NCBI GenBank assembly: GCA_015501595.1
Contig: JADNRX010001062.1
Coordinates: 1 to 15,262, forward strand
Origin: Hymenopellis radicata
Taxonomy: Eukaryota; Basidiomycota; Agaricomycetes; Agaricales; Physalacriaceae
Direction of reading: 5' to 3'
Length of the DNA: 15,262 bases
In this document: positions 1 through 10,304 of the stretch, one piece after another
How the letters are laid out: every line of letters begins with the position of its first letter
Numbering within the stretch: position 1 is the stretch's first letter
Notes under the pieces: generated by a model
Told to the model about the DNA's origin: nothing
Databases searched by the model: none
Seen by the model: the letters and a program-made list of their open reading frames with translations, nothing else
Position numbers and translations under genes: made by a program

Positions 1-45
1 TGTCATCCTCCGTGCCCGAAGCCGTTCCAACAATACCCTATGTCG

Positions 46-150
46 ACGAAGAAACAGGGACAAAAGACGGTGACGCAGTCGCCGTCAATAGAACTACGAA
101 TCCTTAGCTCCGGAAGGAGATCGAGACAAATTGCTAGATACGAACCTTGT
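46..150 (+). repeat. diverged direct repeat, left copy (pair with 7086-7187)
   Basis: This segment aligns collinearly with 7086-7187 at a nearly constant offset of 7037-7040 bases. Shared blocks include ACGAA followed by CAGGGA, GACGG, GTCGCCG, AATA then GAACTAC, GATCGAGA and AACCTT. By eye about 70% of positions agree, with small indels. Weaker patches continue downstream in the same order, for example around 204-235 against 7203-7245 and 474-487 against 7446-7454. The family is unknown; both copies contain no convincing gene. Confidence 0.6.
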
Positions 151-479
151 AATAAGCAAAGACCGTCCTGAGTTTTCTCGGGCGACAGTCGTGGAAACGA
201 CGGCGTCAATGGCGGGAGTCGTAGTCGTACTGGAGCCCGACATCATCGCATCCTCGTCCCCTCGCAGTCTTTGGCTCGACTGGACAGTGTGGCGTCGGTT
301 TTATCCTAGTTATTTCCTCGCATCAGTGAGAAGCCCGCAACGCCCGCTGCTCACTGATGCCATTGTCCACCTCTAAACGAATACTCTTAGCCCAGGAGGT
401 CAAGGATAGGTAGACGACTTACCAAACCATTTTTCCCGTCTACTACTTCCAAATTCGAACATGGCAACAAAACGTATAA

Positions 480-495
480 GATCCAGATCTGGATC
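480..495. repeat. 16-base perfect palindrome
   Basis: GATCCAGATCTGGATC is its own reverse complement. A near copy, GATCCAGATCTCCATC, lies near 874. No gene starts close to either, so a regulatory role cannot be argued from this sequence. Confidence 0.5.
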
Positions 496-1170
496 ACGGC
501 GTAAGATTCATCCTGGAAGGGATGAAGTCCAGTCCACGGGAGCTTCATATCCAGGATACCCAAAGTCGAAATGAGTGAACGAGGCGGCGGCGGAGCCGCG
601 AGCGAGACCTGGGTCGTGGTATGAGAAAGCAAACTGCAAAAGTAGGCATTCATCACCGAGTCTCCAGCCGGAAGTCGCGTCAACTACGAACTGTGGCGCA
701 ATGGCCGGTCAAAGTTGTTCATCTAGCAGCAGCGTACAGCCGCTGCTCACTGCTGGCGTCATTCTGAGTCAAACACGCCCCATTAGCCAGTGGCTTCAGG
801 CAGAAAAATCAACATACCCGAAACAGAGTTCCCGGCAAGTTTCCAAATGCAAACGTAACGCCGCAGCGAACGAGATCCAGATCTCCATCAAAAGATGGAA
901 TTTATCCGAAATTGCTGAAGTCTGGGCATGTGTCCGCGTTGTCGAAGCGTTCGGTTTTTGGTCCGTCCACTAAGAACCAAGACGACGACGGCACAGCCGC
1001 CGCGAGAATGAGTCTGAGAGGCGAGCATTTGCCAATCATATCAAACGTACCGAGTTTCCTATAATGAAATGCCGCCCTGGGGAGGAGAGAGCCGCCGGTG
1101 CACGTTCATCTGCGTAGGGCGCAAGGCCGAAAGAAGAAGGATCAAATCTGAACAAAAAATGGAGTGGATT

Positions 1171-1580
1171 AAGGGTCACGAATTGAACTTGAGAACGATC
1201 AACGCACGCACCTTTTCTAACAGCCTGCCCGGCGAGGGCAACTGCGCTGCTTGATATTGGATGTGAGCCTCCCGGGCTCGAGTTGTCGTAGTGTCCTAAG
1301 AGGCGGCGATTTCTGGAGCGTTTGAGAACGCCAAGTCGAACGGATTTGATTTCCATAAAAGAGGCGAATCTAATCTCATAAAGGGTCAGAAATTTCGACT
1401 GAAAGTGATCAACAAACACGCACCTTTCGTTCGAAAAAAAGCCGGTCCAGCCAGGACACCTATTTCCAAGACCGCGTCTCCTAGACAGTGGGAGCGAGGA
1501 GGGATCGATTCTCTTTCAAGTATTGTCAGAAATCATCCCCTGGAAACGACTCCCCACAACGCACCTTTTTCCTGACCCGA
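1171..1580 (+). repeat. degenerate tandem repeat series
   Basis: Three related segments start near 1171, 1381 and 1521. The first two share AAGGGTCA, GATCAAC and CACGCACCTTT. The second and third share GTCAGAAAT and ACGCACCTTT. The offsets are 210 and 140 bases, both multiples of 70, which hints at an older 70-base unit with missing or unrecognisable copies. By eye the first pair agrees at roughly three quarters of positions over 50 bases. Boundaries are approximate. Confidence 0.45.
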
Positions 1581-3382
1581 AAGCCTCTGTGGCGACCAGA
1601 TCCACGCTGCTCAAAGCTCAAGATTCCCAACTCGCGACTGGCATTCACTCAACGTAAGACACGTTTCGAAGGGTGAAGACGCGTCATTCCTAAAGGCAGA
1701 AAGGGTATTGAGATTCAAGATGATGGTGGTGGAAGACAAACAAGCTTGACCTTCCGCATTGGGTTTGCAAGTGATCGAATGACTTCCACCCATCCCAATG
1801 ACCCCTCTTTGATTCCCGGACTATCTGGCAGCCGACTCGACCCTTCAAGCGTTGTACTCCTTCGTGCATTGCCACGGTCGCGACTACGTCAACATTTGTA
1901 CACGGAGATGAACGCGACGGCTCACCTGTGCTTCCCTCGCGAGTCGGAGGAGTCGCGACTCCCAGCGTCTCAAGAAACCTGAACACGGACCTGGGCTATG
2001 GCGTGCTGAATCCTTGTCTGGCTCGGCCTCTACTAGCCCGCCACGCCATCATTGAGCTTTTGCAAATTTAGAACGAATTGGACTGGTGTCTTTTGCGCTG
2101 GAACTCGAGTAAAGTGTTCACTCACCGGTCTGCCCGTCCTCGACTTTCAACCCCGGTTCTGGACGAATTGGGGGAGTGTCTTGAGGAAATCACACACGAA
2201 CTGCGAGAACGCGGCGAACTTGTCTTCTCCGCGTACGATAGATAACGGGTACTGCATTCACTCACGATGAGGCTTCTCTCGCCCTTCCAGTTCTGGCCAA
2301 GACTTGAAGACGATTACTGGACCTCCTGCGCGTTCGTCTGCGATGGACTGTCTTTTTTTTCAAAGCGAGAAGCTCGTCAAGTAGACGGTGAACCTTTCAG
2401 TCGTGAATACTGGCGAAACTTGTCAAGGCCGGTGCCACGGCGAGACGAGAGAGGATGGTAAGCGTACCGTGGTGTTGTTTGAGTTATCCTTGACACAGTC
2501 CAACAGTGACGGCGTGGTGGCGGGAACAAAAGTTGACGGCATGTACATACGAGACCAAACACAAAAATATTTCGCGTTTCCAGGGTTCAGACCGCCCTTC
2601 TGTCTCAATGACAATGTCCTTTGATTCTTTGTACTGGGATGAATTTTCCGAATCGAGTGATACCCACAAGTATACGAGGAAAGGCGACTGCAGCTCTGTT
2701 CCAGACATGAGTGTCAGACGTTCCACATGGCGGTGCGCCGTTCTTCGGGGCGTTCGTACAAAGTCCTCCTCCCGAGGCCATCGGTCTAATCAACTGGTAT
2801 GAGTCAAGAGAATCCCCGGGCCAGAGAGTTGGCTCGAGGATTCTTTTCGACTGATTGGCGCCCGTCAGGCGGGGGAAATTATGTCAGTACGACGTATGAT
2901 TTTTCGGACTTGAATTCATTTTCACTGCGTCGACTTTTTAATTACGCGCTCTGCATGTCCAGCGGTTACAGTTTAGTATGCTAACCATGTATTTTACTAC
3001 TAGAAACAAGTTTTTGAAGCGGTAGAGGTCGTCATTGGCCAGCTTTTTAATCTCGACTGTTGAGTAATGAGAGCACAGCCACTCAGGCGGTGAGTCCAAG
3101 AAAGGAAGGATACCCCTTCGATAAGACGACAACGAAGATGTCCCCCAAGAGGACCCGAAGCACAACAACATGCGAAGAGGAGTACTCATGAAGACATCCG
3201 GCTCCACTGCTGCATATGGGCACGTTCGACTAACTGCGGACGGGGAGGAGGAGGAGGAGGGCTCCGTGAAAAGGCAGCGCATGGAGGTGTGTGTAGGACA
3301 AGACGCTGATTGAGGATCAAGTAGAGGTGTGTGCTTTGACCATGACCAGATACCGGTACTGACGCCGATGTAGACTGTCGCG

Positions 3383-3716
3383 ATGGACGTCCAAGAGGTA
3401 CGCCACTGCCATATATTCCCTACATACGCTAATACACGCGTAGACCAACCAAGGCGAAGACAAGCGGGAAGAGGAAGAGCGGAGAGAATCCTGTACGTCC
3501 ATCCATCCACCGTGTACTTATCTCTAACGTTTTGCAGTTTATATCCCCTCCCCGGCAAACAACGTCACTCGTACATCTAAACGTGCCACGGAAAACGGAC
3601 GGCGAACCGCGTGCGTTTGTGTACGCGGAGTGAGCGTGGTTGAATGGGATTCAGTTGGTGTTAATGTCCAGGACAGGTCCGTCCCAGACCGTGATATTTA
3701 CTCCTACTTACGATGA
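3383..3716 (+). CDS. candidate small spliced gene, product unknown
   Basis: Tentative model join(3383..3397,3444..3492,3538..3716), 80 residues. The support is splice signals, not homology. Intron 3398-3443 starts GTACGC, has a CTAAT branch point and ends GTAG. Intron 3493-3537 starts GTACGT, has CTAAC and ends TTGCAG, which is almost ideal for a fungal intron. A further intron at 3327-3373 (GTGTGT, CTGAC, GTAG) would add short upstream exons 3297-3326 and 3374-3397. The frame stays open across all of these junctions. The predicted peptide is hydrophilic and has an acidic/basic run (KREEEERRES). A downstream GTGCGT...CAG at 3611-3671 could instead move the stop to 3757-3759. Upstream there are short open stretches: one from an ATG at 3138 (MSPKRTRS) and a poly-glutamate stretch made by a GGA repeat at 3241-3261. 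Neither joins cleanly to the rest. I do not recognise the protein; it may be a remnant. Confidence 0.33.
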
Positions 3717-3927
3717 ACAGTGTACGACGTGTAACGGACTAGAACGCGCGTGCGAGTAAATGTGTGGATCGACATGGTCAAGCTGGGATTAGCAGAGGAC
3801 ATTGTCTGCCGCGCGAACGGGGCGGGCACGGCGCGGTGCACGTTTTTGTGCGGGCATGCCCTGCGAGATGCTTGCCCGTTCTTTCCTGCATCCCATCCCA
3901 TGTCGACCTTTCACGTTCCCCTACTAA

Positions 3928-4029
3928 CAACACACTCTCCCCATAAAACCCATCTCCCTAATTTCGCACTCTGACGTGCGCTACCGCGGGATACTCGCCG
4001 GCATTGACCCCGCCGCGTTCACCATCTAA
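3928..4029 (+). pseudogene. Scd6/LSM14 N-terminal Lsm domain relic
   Basis: Frame 3946-4026 reads KPISLISHSDVRYRG followed by ILAGIDPAAFTI. This matches the start of the LSM14/Scd6 Lsm domain, whose hallmark is ISLIS, then S-D-x-R-Y-x-G-x-L. In the family this domain belongs to a P-body protein that represses translation and promotes decapping. Here the frame is closed upstream by TAA at 3925 with no start codon, and ends at TAA 4027-4029. An intron-like segment follows directly (4030-4077: GTACAT, CTGAC, TTAG), and another lies at 4154-4202 (GTACGT to ACAG). A perfect TACTAAC branch motif sits at 3922-3928, but no AG follows it before the coding stretch. I cannot find the rest of the Lsm domain or the FDF and RGG parts. 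I infer a decayed or captured fragment; the family call itself is strong. Confidence 0.72.
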
Positions 4030-4202
4030 GTACATCCTCCCCCTGCATCATCCTCGACTTTCTGACCCTTGAATTAGATATCTCACATTGATGTTCCACG
4101 TTTCCGCTTCAATTGGGATGGCCTCGCTGGTTCGGCTCTTTGTTATGAGAAAGGTACGTATTTCACCTTGATCTTTGACGTCGATTACTGAGCGTTTGAC
4201 AG

Positions 4203-5207
4203 ATCTTCAATCAACATCTGTCAGCTCATTCGCCGCATTCGATTGCTCGAGGAACGGAGAGGCGGGGGGACCTTGTGGGCTTACCAGCGTCTCTTGGCCT
4301 CGCCGGCTGTGCTTCTGATTTCTCCGCCAGTGCAGCAGACGTCCATCGAGGGAACGTCTCGAGCCCATCATGTCCTACCCACTATGTTGTTTGACTTTCT
4401 TAAATACCCTGATTTTTTTTACCCACCCTCTGCCATCTATGGAGCGTGCAAGTCGTCGCGAGGTTATTTAGTCTCGAGTGTCGAGCGGCTTTGATCGCAA
4501 TGAATCAGCACGATTGGCTTTCTCCTTGCCGCCATCACGGTACTCACGAACACGACGCACTCCCACTCCGGCAAAGAAGTCACAGGCCGATACTCAACCA
4601 CGATGGAAGAAGACGCTTGCCTGTAGCGAGAGCAAAGATCGACGACCCGGGTTGCTTTCTCTCAACGGTCAACATCTTAGCAAATACGACACGCGGACTA
4701 GCAAACCTTTTCGTTGTGGAGGACAGTCACAGGGATCTAGGCCGTCATAGTCTACGTCCACTCTCCGAGGAAAGATGGACCTTGAGCAAGCGACATTTCT
4801 GGCATCATGTCGTCCGGTCACTGTCTATTTTGACCGCTTCTTCTCCCGTTAGATCACGATGTGCGTCGTCTTACTACCCGACAGCATTTGCGACAAGTCG
4901 CATAGGTCCGTCTTCGCCGTTGTATACGCTGAGAATTCTCATGCAGCAGGTGCGATAGGCCCTCGTCGCGACCGTCTTCTCGAATGATGTCAGTGAACAT
5001 CCCGCAGATCCAGATGGTTGTCGCTGATACCCAGCGAGTACGCCATCCACTGCTCTCTACTTTCGCCGTCCTTCTTGTTCTCCGTTACATCACCGGAAGA
5101 TGATTATGACTGTATGAATCTTGTAATTTATCATCACTTCACTCAGATCAGCACAAGATCAGCCAACCCTTTGTCCTCGTCTACTTGCATGGCTTCGTCG
5201 TAGTGCA
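4203..5207. other. no supported gene
   Basis: Open frames of up to 170 codons occur (for example 4446-4958 on the + strand), but they overlap one another in different frames and resemble no known family. They contain no intron set that would make a longer product. Remnants of the missing C-terminal part of Scd6/LSM14 were looked for here and not found. The last 200 bases are the presumed promoter region of the membrane protein gene that follows. Confidence 0.45.
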
Positions 5208-5213
5208 TATAAA
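5208..5213 (+). promoter_or_regulatory. TATA box of the membrane protein gene
   Basis: TATAAA lies 46 bases before the ATG at 5254 and only 13 before the ATG at 5221. Transcription usually begins about 30 bases after a TATA box, so this placement favours 5254 as the start codon. Confidence 0.5.
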
Positions 5214-5253
5214 GAGGCAGATGGCCGCACCAGTCAGGAAGCCAAAAACCACC

Positions 5254-6556
5254 ATGTCGCCACCTTGGGAGGACTATGGGCTCACCGTAGCCAATGTTCA
5301 GTCTGGCATGTCCATCAACTTACATCCTGTCATTCTCCTGGCCTTCTGCCACGGCATTCACACCAGCATTTTCTTCCTTGCCTTATATTATATAAGTAGG
5401 TGCCCTTTCCGACAATTTCCTCTTCTCATATCAACATCTTATCTAGTTGAGAGCACGCAGCCGACTCGGAAACGGATGACCCTCGCCGGCATCATCACCT
5501 TCCTATGGTTTGCCAACACTGTCATCTTGGGTTTGCAGTGGAAATATGTTGACCATCTCTTCATTGCCCACGGGACATCGTTGGAGACGGAGTTCAACTT
5601 TGAGTTTAGTACCGGTGATGTAGCATTGGCGATTGCTGAAACCGTACTTCGAGCTCTTAGTGTCTTCGTTGCAGACCTGATTTTGGTGTGTACATTTCCT
5701 GGTGCTCAAGTAATCCTGAACCACTGATGGCTTCAATTAGGTTTGGCGCTGCTGGGTGCTGTATGGCGGAAATTTAAAAGTTATTGCCATACCCGGCCTT
5801 TGTGTGATCACTGAGTCACGTGAGTCCTATTCCCCAACAAACTTGTCCTTCTGATCTTTTGTGTTTAGTCAGTGCCTGTATCGTCATCGTCTCCTATGTT
5901 GACGATATCACCTTCACTAGCACCAGTCGAACAAATTGGACGCTGGTCTATTATTCAATGACCGTGGCAACAAATAGCCTATGCACCATCCTCATCCTCT
6001 TTCGCATTGTGCGTATTAGCGGCCTCGGTGCCAGCCTCAAGACCTACCGCGGCATCATTGAGATCCTCGTTGAATCGGCGGCTATGTATGCCATCATCTA
6101 CATAGCGCTCCTGATTGCATTTGCATACCAGTTTTACACTGATACAACAGTCGCGACCTCCTCCTACGCTATGGTCATATCCTACAGCATCACTGTAAGT
6201 GTTTATCCATAGTCATTGACCCATACTGACTTGCCACCCAGGGTATTGCACCAACCCTCATCATTGCCCGTGTCATGGCTGGTCAATCGCGTCCCAACGA
6301 CTCATGGACGCGCCCATCCCTCCCGCACATGGGGAGCGATGTGCTCTCATCCACGGAGTCTCTGCAATTTGCCGGTGGGCCGAACCACAGCACGCAAACG
6401 ACGTCCGCGAGCACCGGACGTGCCACAGCGGACATCGATCTGGAGGCACAGGCGCAAGAGATTGTGGAAGAGCCACGTGAGCAGGATGGAGACAAAGGTC
6501 GCGCTGAGGCTGGCGTGCTGGCGTCTGGCCACACGCTGTCTGCTGAGAAAGTTTGA
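5254..6556 (+). CDS. seven-transmembrane orphan protein
   Basis: Model join(5254..5395,5447..5685,5741..5819,5869..6194,6242..6556), 366 residues. The four introns are 51, 55, 49 and 47 bases, all GT-AG, and all junctions keep frame. Seven hydrophobic helices fall near residues 24-48, 57-79, 106-128, 139-163, 176-198, 214-240 and 252-273. A hydrophilic, acidic C-terminal tail of about 90 residues follows. The motif RCWVLYG at 130-136 after helix 3, the following IPGLC, and GIAPTLIIARV at the end of helix 7 are typical of a large family of membrane proteins in Agaricomycetes; this comparison is from memory. No classical receptor DRY or NPxxY motif is visible, and it does not look like DUF6533 or DUF6534 proteins. 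Location is a cell membrane; ligand or function is unknown. ATG 5221 is in frame and would add 11 residues, but the better ATG context (ACCATG) and the TATA position favour 5254. The gene appears intact. Confidence 0.85.
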
Positions 6557-7085
6557 TGGCCGGTTGAAGAAGAGGCGGGTCGTGGTGGTGTATGCGATGG
6601 CGCGGTTCTAGCAACCAAAGTTCTCTCCTTTATTCTCCAAGGACTTCATTGATTACCTAGATTTATTTATTCGAGTACTTATTCCCACACTCGTTTCCCA
6701 GAATATTCTATGCATTTTCGAGGCCATGAGGTGGCGGGGGATTTGGGCCTTCACGTTCATCAGCGCTATTGCTTGTATCGTACCACCATGGTGACCGACT
6801 GGTCCTAGCAAAGGCTTTGGCACCAACAACTATCAATGAAGATCATACTCGAATACATCGAAGATGGATCGATTCTGCTTCCTCGAAAACTCTGTCGCCA
6901 CAATCGATTACATCGAGAACCTGAAGTTGAGTAACTCAGATCATATTTCGACTTCATTCCATGGCAAGGCCCTCCTAATGACGCTATTTGTACCGGATTC
7001 TGAGTGATAAGACCGTCCCCCACTCACCTCAACAGATGAATCAGAACTTCCCGTCGAAACAGCACGGAAACATAACTCGAAGTAA
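6557..7085. other. 3' flank and featureless DNA
   Basis: The first part must carry the 3' untranslated region of the membrane protein gene. It is T-rich near 6640-6690 (TTTATTTATT) and has no clear AATAAA. I see no gene, RNA or repeat in the remainder. Confidence 0.45.
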
Positions 7086-7187
7086 ACGAAAACCAGGGAA
7101 ACAAGACGGCAACATCGTCGCCGCGAATACGAACTACAAATTGATCAACCGAAGATGATCGAGAAAGATTCGAAGGACAAACCTTAC
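7086..7187 (+). repeat. diverged direct repeat, right copy (pair with 46-150)
   Basis: Collinear with 46-150 through the blocks ACGAA, CAGGGA, GACGG, GTCGCCG, GAACTAC, GATCGAGA and AACCTT. Patchy similarity extends to about 7455. Both copies have the same orientation. The length and edges of the original unit are not clear, and I see no terminal inverted repeats or target duplications. Confidence 0.6.
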
Positions 7188-8849
7188 ATCCCTCGTCATT
7201 GAACGTCGACAATGATGGCGTTCACGAGTGTGCTTGAGACCAAACTTGAGGATAGCATCGCCCGCCTTGATGACGTCCCAGTCGTTGGTGGCGCCATTTT
7301 TGTGCGTAGCTCGCCACGCGACCGCAGCGCTGCTGCTCGCTACCGCCGTATACCGTGGTCCACTAATAGAAGCCGTGGGTACAAAGGAAATGTACTAGCA
7401 CAAGTTTGCGGTCGCCGTATCCGAATTCAATTATAAAGCCGAACGATGCAAGATCCAGGTCGACTTCATGAACGAGAAGTTTATCTGACTGGTTCCAAGG
7501 CTCGTAGGTACAGGTATGGGCCTCCAGTTGAGTGTCAAGATTCTTTGGCGGCGAAGGCAAGTCGAGCAAACGAGAAATGTGCAGCCACAAGTGTAGTCAA
7601 CGCCCCCTCTCTACCCCAGTATCGTCCATCCTAACGCGTCAAGTCGTCCAGCTTACATCCGAAGTGTGGCCCTATCCTTCTGTAAGCTGGCCGCATTCGA
7701 GCACTGAGCAGTTTGCCCACTGCGACTGTAATCCCAACCTGCATCAAACCTGCTCTATCCGGCATCGAATTAGTCGTGTAGAAAAGGCGCCTGTGTGGGG
7801 AGTAGCGGGGCAGCTGCTGCGAGAGCGAGTCTTCTGCATAAACTGTGTGTGTGTGAGAGAGAGTGAGAGAGAGAGAGAGAGAAAGTACCGATCGTGTCGA
7901 AAGTGTCAAAGCTGTTAGTCTTCAAACCTCAAAGTAACGCCTAAACCTACGATTTCCGCAAGAGCTCTAGGCGTTCCGGCAAGGAGAACAGACGCCACCA
8001 AGATATCGCTGAGTCCCAAAAGTGGATCCTAAAACCAGCGCAAAGGCGAGTCTCGGAGGCCGCCAAGCGGGCGACAAGTTCCCTGGATGGACATCCCCCG
8101 TACTGATGGAGAAATGATGGCAGGACTAACGGGATTAATGTCAACTTGACCCACAAATGAACCGAAAGTCCTCACCAATTTCCTGGACCCAAAAGCCGGG
8201 CCAGCGGGGCCTAGAGAGATGCGGAGATGCTGGTAGGCCAACAAGAACCTGTGGTTCAAAAACAATCCTCTGGCGGGTCGTTCGTGTGCGTGTCGGGGAG
8301 GCAGTATAGCCGTACGCATTGAACGTTGTCCTCGGAGGAAAGGAAGGATTATCATATGAGGCATCATTGCGGGGAAGAGGAGATTTCAGCGCGTACTCAC
8401 ATCAAAAGCATGATAAGACTTGAACGACTAGGATGTTTCGAATCTGAGGAAGCAGCATTTAACGGCACAGAATACGAAGCTCAGAGATCTTGGTGGAAAA
8501 GTTGTCTCATCGGACGGCGTCCTCTGAAGTAGCAAAAATATATCATCATGGTGGAAAAGAGGGTAAAGAGCACAAAGGACTTTGAATATTCACATGGTTC
8601 GAGACGCCGACTCGCACGATGCATGCAAGGCAGTGTCATCCAACTCGTGTTGAAATACAACCTAGAGACGGAGTGAGTCCTCGTATGCGACATATCGGAC
8701 ACCTTTTCAGGCGAGAACTCAGAACGTTAACGGGATATGCGCCCAGGAAGAGGTTAAATAATCCCCTGCAGTAGTGAAACGTGCCGACGGCCTGCAAGTA
8801 GCGCTCCAGGGTTGCGGACAGCGAGCGACAAAATCCCGACCATGGTGGT
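7188..8849. other. no supported gene
   Basis: Several open frames of 60-128 codons exist on both strands but none has an ATG, splice pattern and composition that together suggest a gene, and none is recognisable. The left end carries the weak continuation of the repeat at 7086. A compound microsatellite lies inside. Nothing else stands out. Confidence 0.45.
7844..7884 (+). repeat. compound (TG)n/(GA)n microsatellite
   Basis: A run of TG dinucleotides passes directly into a GA run interrupted once by GTGA. Such tracts are length-variable and prone to slippage; it inflates an otherwise meaningless open frame that would encode alternating R and E. Confidence 0.85.
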
Positions 8850-9216
8850 CTTGCAATGAGCAAGAGATTATTTCGCGTTCTGGATTTTGATCTCCGCTCA
8901 TCACGTGCTCGTCATTTTTCCGGCGTCCGCATCCGCATTTTGCTTCCGTGCCATTCATTTGGCAGACGACAGCCTCCGCCAACGATGAGGAGCTCTCCGC
9001 TGCTTTCGACGCATTGATGGACCTATAGCGCGTCCTGCTACTCAGCAATCTCGGAAAGACCCGCATGGATTGCCTTGCAAACAGGCTGAGCTCAGGCTCC
9101 TGTATCGAGACGACGACCAAGGCGACCAACAGCACTACACGATGGCAATCTGGATGCTGTAGATGACGGCTCTGCCGTGGAATGCTAACGACCCCGAGAA
9201 AGACTGGGTACGTGGT
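8850..9216 (+). repeat. dispersed repeat, copy A (pair with 14850-15226)
   Basis: This segment is related to 14850-15226 in the same orientation. The strongest block is 8984-9056 against 15004-15077: GAGCTCTCCGCTGCTTTCG and the bases following are identical for about 30 positions, then a one-base gap, then ACCTATAGCGCGTCCTGCTA identical. Outside it, shared blocks are ATCACGTG followed by GTCATTTT (about 8900), GCATCCGC, TCATTTGGC, GTATCGAGACGACG, GGAATGC.AACGACC and TACGTGG at the end. The CACGTG is an E-box sequence. In copy B the core can be read as DEELSAAFDALMAP; copy A loses one base there and stops early. The element's class is unknown. Confidence 0.75.
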
Positions 9217-10304
9217 TAATTTAATGATGGCGACCGTACCTCATGAAACATCTAAGTAGCTAGCCTCTGGCAATGTACGCGTTCGCAGGGGTAGCAGTAA
9301 CCAGCTATTAGACGCCGAGAATCGCGTTTTACAAGTAGTACAGGCGTAAGCCTGATCAACGCGACTATCCAGCCCAATTCGCCATGTCGAGGATGCTGAT
9401 CTCTGCTGATTGTGATTCCGGTATGTCACCTCATTCCTTTTCTCTTTCGTCAGAGCATGATGCGTAGTTGAATGTTTGTTCATACGAAGACAGGTATGTC
9501 TCGTGAACTCACACTACTACCCTGCCCTGATTTCTCAGTCTGCACGTTCTCAAACGCGGTACTTACACAATTTTGCAGGTATCTGACGCATGCAGGAATC
9601 TCTCTGAGATAATTACTACTCGTGAGTTGTGCTCGCCATATCGAACATGTGATGCTACGAAATAAAGAGATTTATACGAGTGCACTATGACCTGCTTTTA
9701 CCGTCCTGATTCGCTGTGATTTGTGTGTCAGAACGAGAACTCATATCAGATTTATGTAGATCATTGACGCGCTAGATCGTTCTTCGAGGATGACGACAGG
9801 CGGGTTATGCTCATTGCGAGCCATGGAGTTCCGAACAAATTCACGGGGCAACCTGGGTCTATGTTCCGTGGAAACGGGGAGCTGGTCGTTCATTTCTCCT
9901 TTGTCCTCTTGGGAAGTCGGTGTTATATCTGGATCAGTTAGGTTGAACTTGCTTTCTTCACCTCCGTGAAAGTGGCCCGTTATGGACGCGATCAAGGGAA
10001 GATATCATCCATCCCATCTGCGACCCGTGAATATTCTCTCAATAATTTTCCCGACGGCGCTAATCTACTTTCAGAGGTTTACAATCGTGTTTGTCAATCG
10101 TTGGTTGTCATTGTCCAGTGGATGTTTGTTTGTTCAACTTTGGCGCCATATTTTAAGAGCGTTCTCATTACAACGTGACCACCCACCTCTTTGTTTACAG
10201 TTACCACTCTCCAGAACCACCACAGTAAGCCCTCGCTCCCTTTAGTTCCGTTTTTCTGTCTGAACAAGATTGATAGGCGTATGTGCATGCCCGAATCCAC
10301 TACC
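9217..10304. other. no supported gene; possible leader of the F-box gene
   Basis: No protein is recognisable. Splice-like segments occur: 9494-9538 (GTATGT, CTGAT, CTCAG), an upstream one from about 10028 to 10074 (GTGAAT, CTAAT, TTTCAG) and 10225-10276 (GTAAGC, CTGAA, ATAG). The last two would fit introns in the 5' untranslated leader of the F-box gene, but this is inference. A minus-strand open frame at 9741-9995 has no supporting splice sites or family match. Confidence 0.4.

Larger units (their letters stand above)
1..3137. other. gene-poor, repeat-rich region
   Basis: I see no supported gene here. The open frames on both strands are short, overlap each other and match no family I recognise. 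What the stretch does hold is diverged repeats: the left copy of a repeat pair at 46-150, a degenerate tandem series near 1171, 1381 and 1521, and a looser repeat of a TTCACTCAC-containing segment near 2117 and 2256. It reads as old, decayed repetitive DNA. A gene broken by several indels could be missed by eye. Confidence 0.55.

Noticed and set aside
2938..3558. Minus-strand open frame of 206 codons
   Set aside because: It is low in complexity, matches no family, and lies opposite strong plus-strand splice signals. Long chance frames are common at this composition.
3728..3756. Cysteine spacing resembling half of a fungal zinc cluster (CTTCNGLERAC)
   Set aside because: Only the second half-motif pattern is present and the basic first half is absent nearby, so a Zn2Cys6 regulator cannot be claimed.
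4446..4958. Plus-strand open frame of 170 codons
   Set aside because: No recognisable motif, no splice support, and an overlapping frame of similar quality at 4478-4750.
8590..8610. GGTTCGAGAC as a tRNA T-arm
   Set aside because: No cloverleaf with matching acceptor, D and anticodon arms can be built around it.
8719..9135. Minus-strand open frame sharing INASKAAESSSSLA with a minus-strand frame at 14904-15230
   Set aside because: The shared peptide is simply the repeat core read backwards. The two frames diverge at indels and have no splice or motif support.
9741..9995. Minus-strand open frame as the end of a gene
   Set aside because: The peptide looks plausible in composition but has no family match, and I found no convincing upstream exons on that strand.
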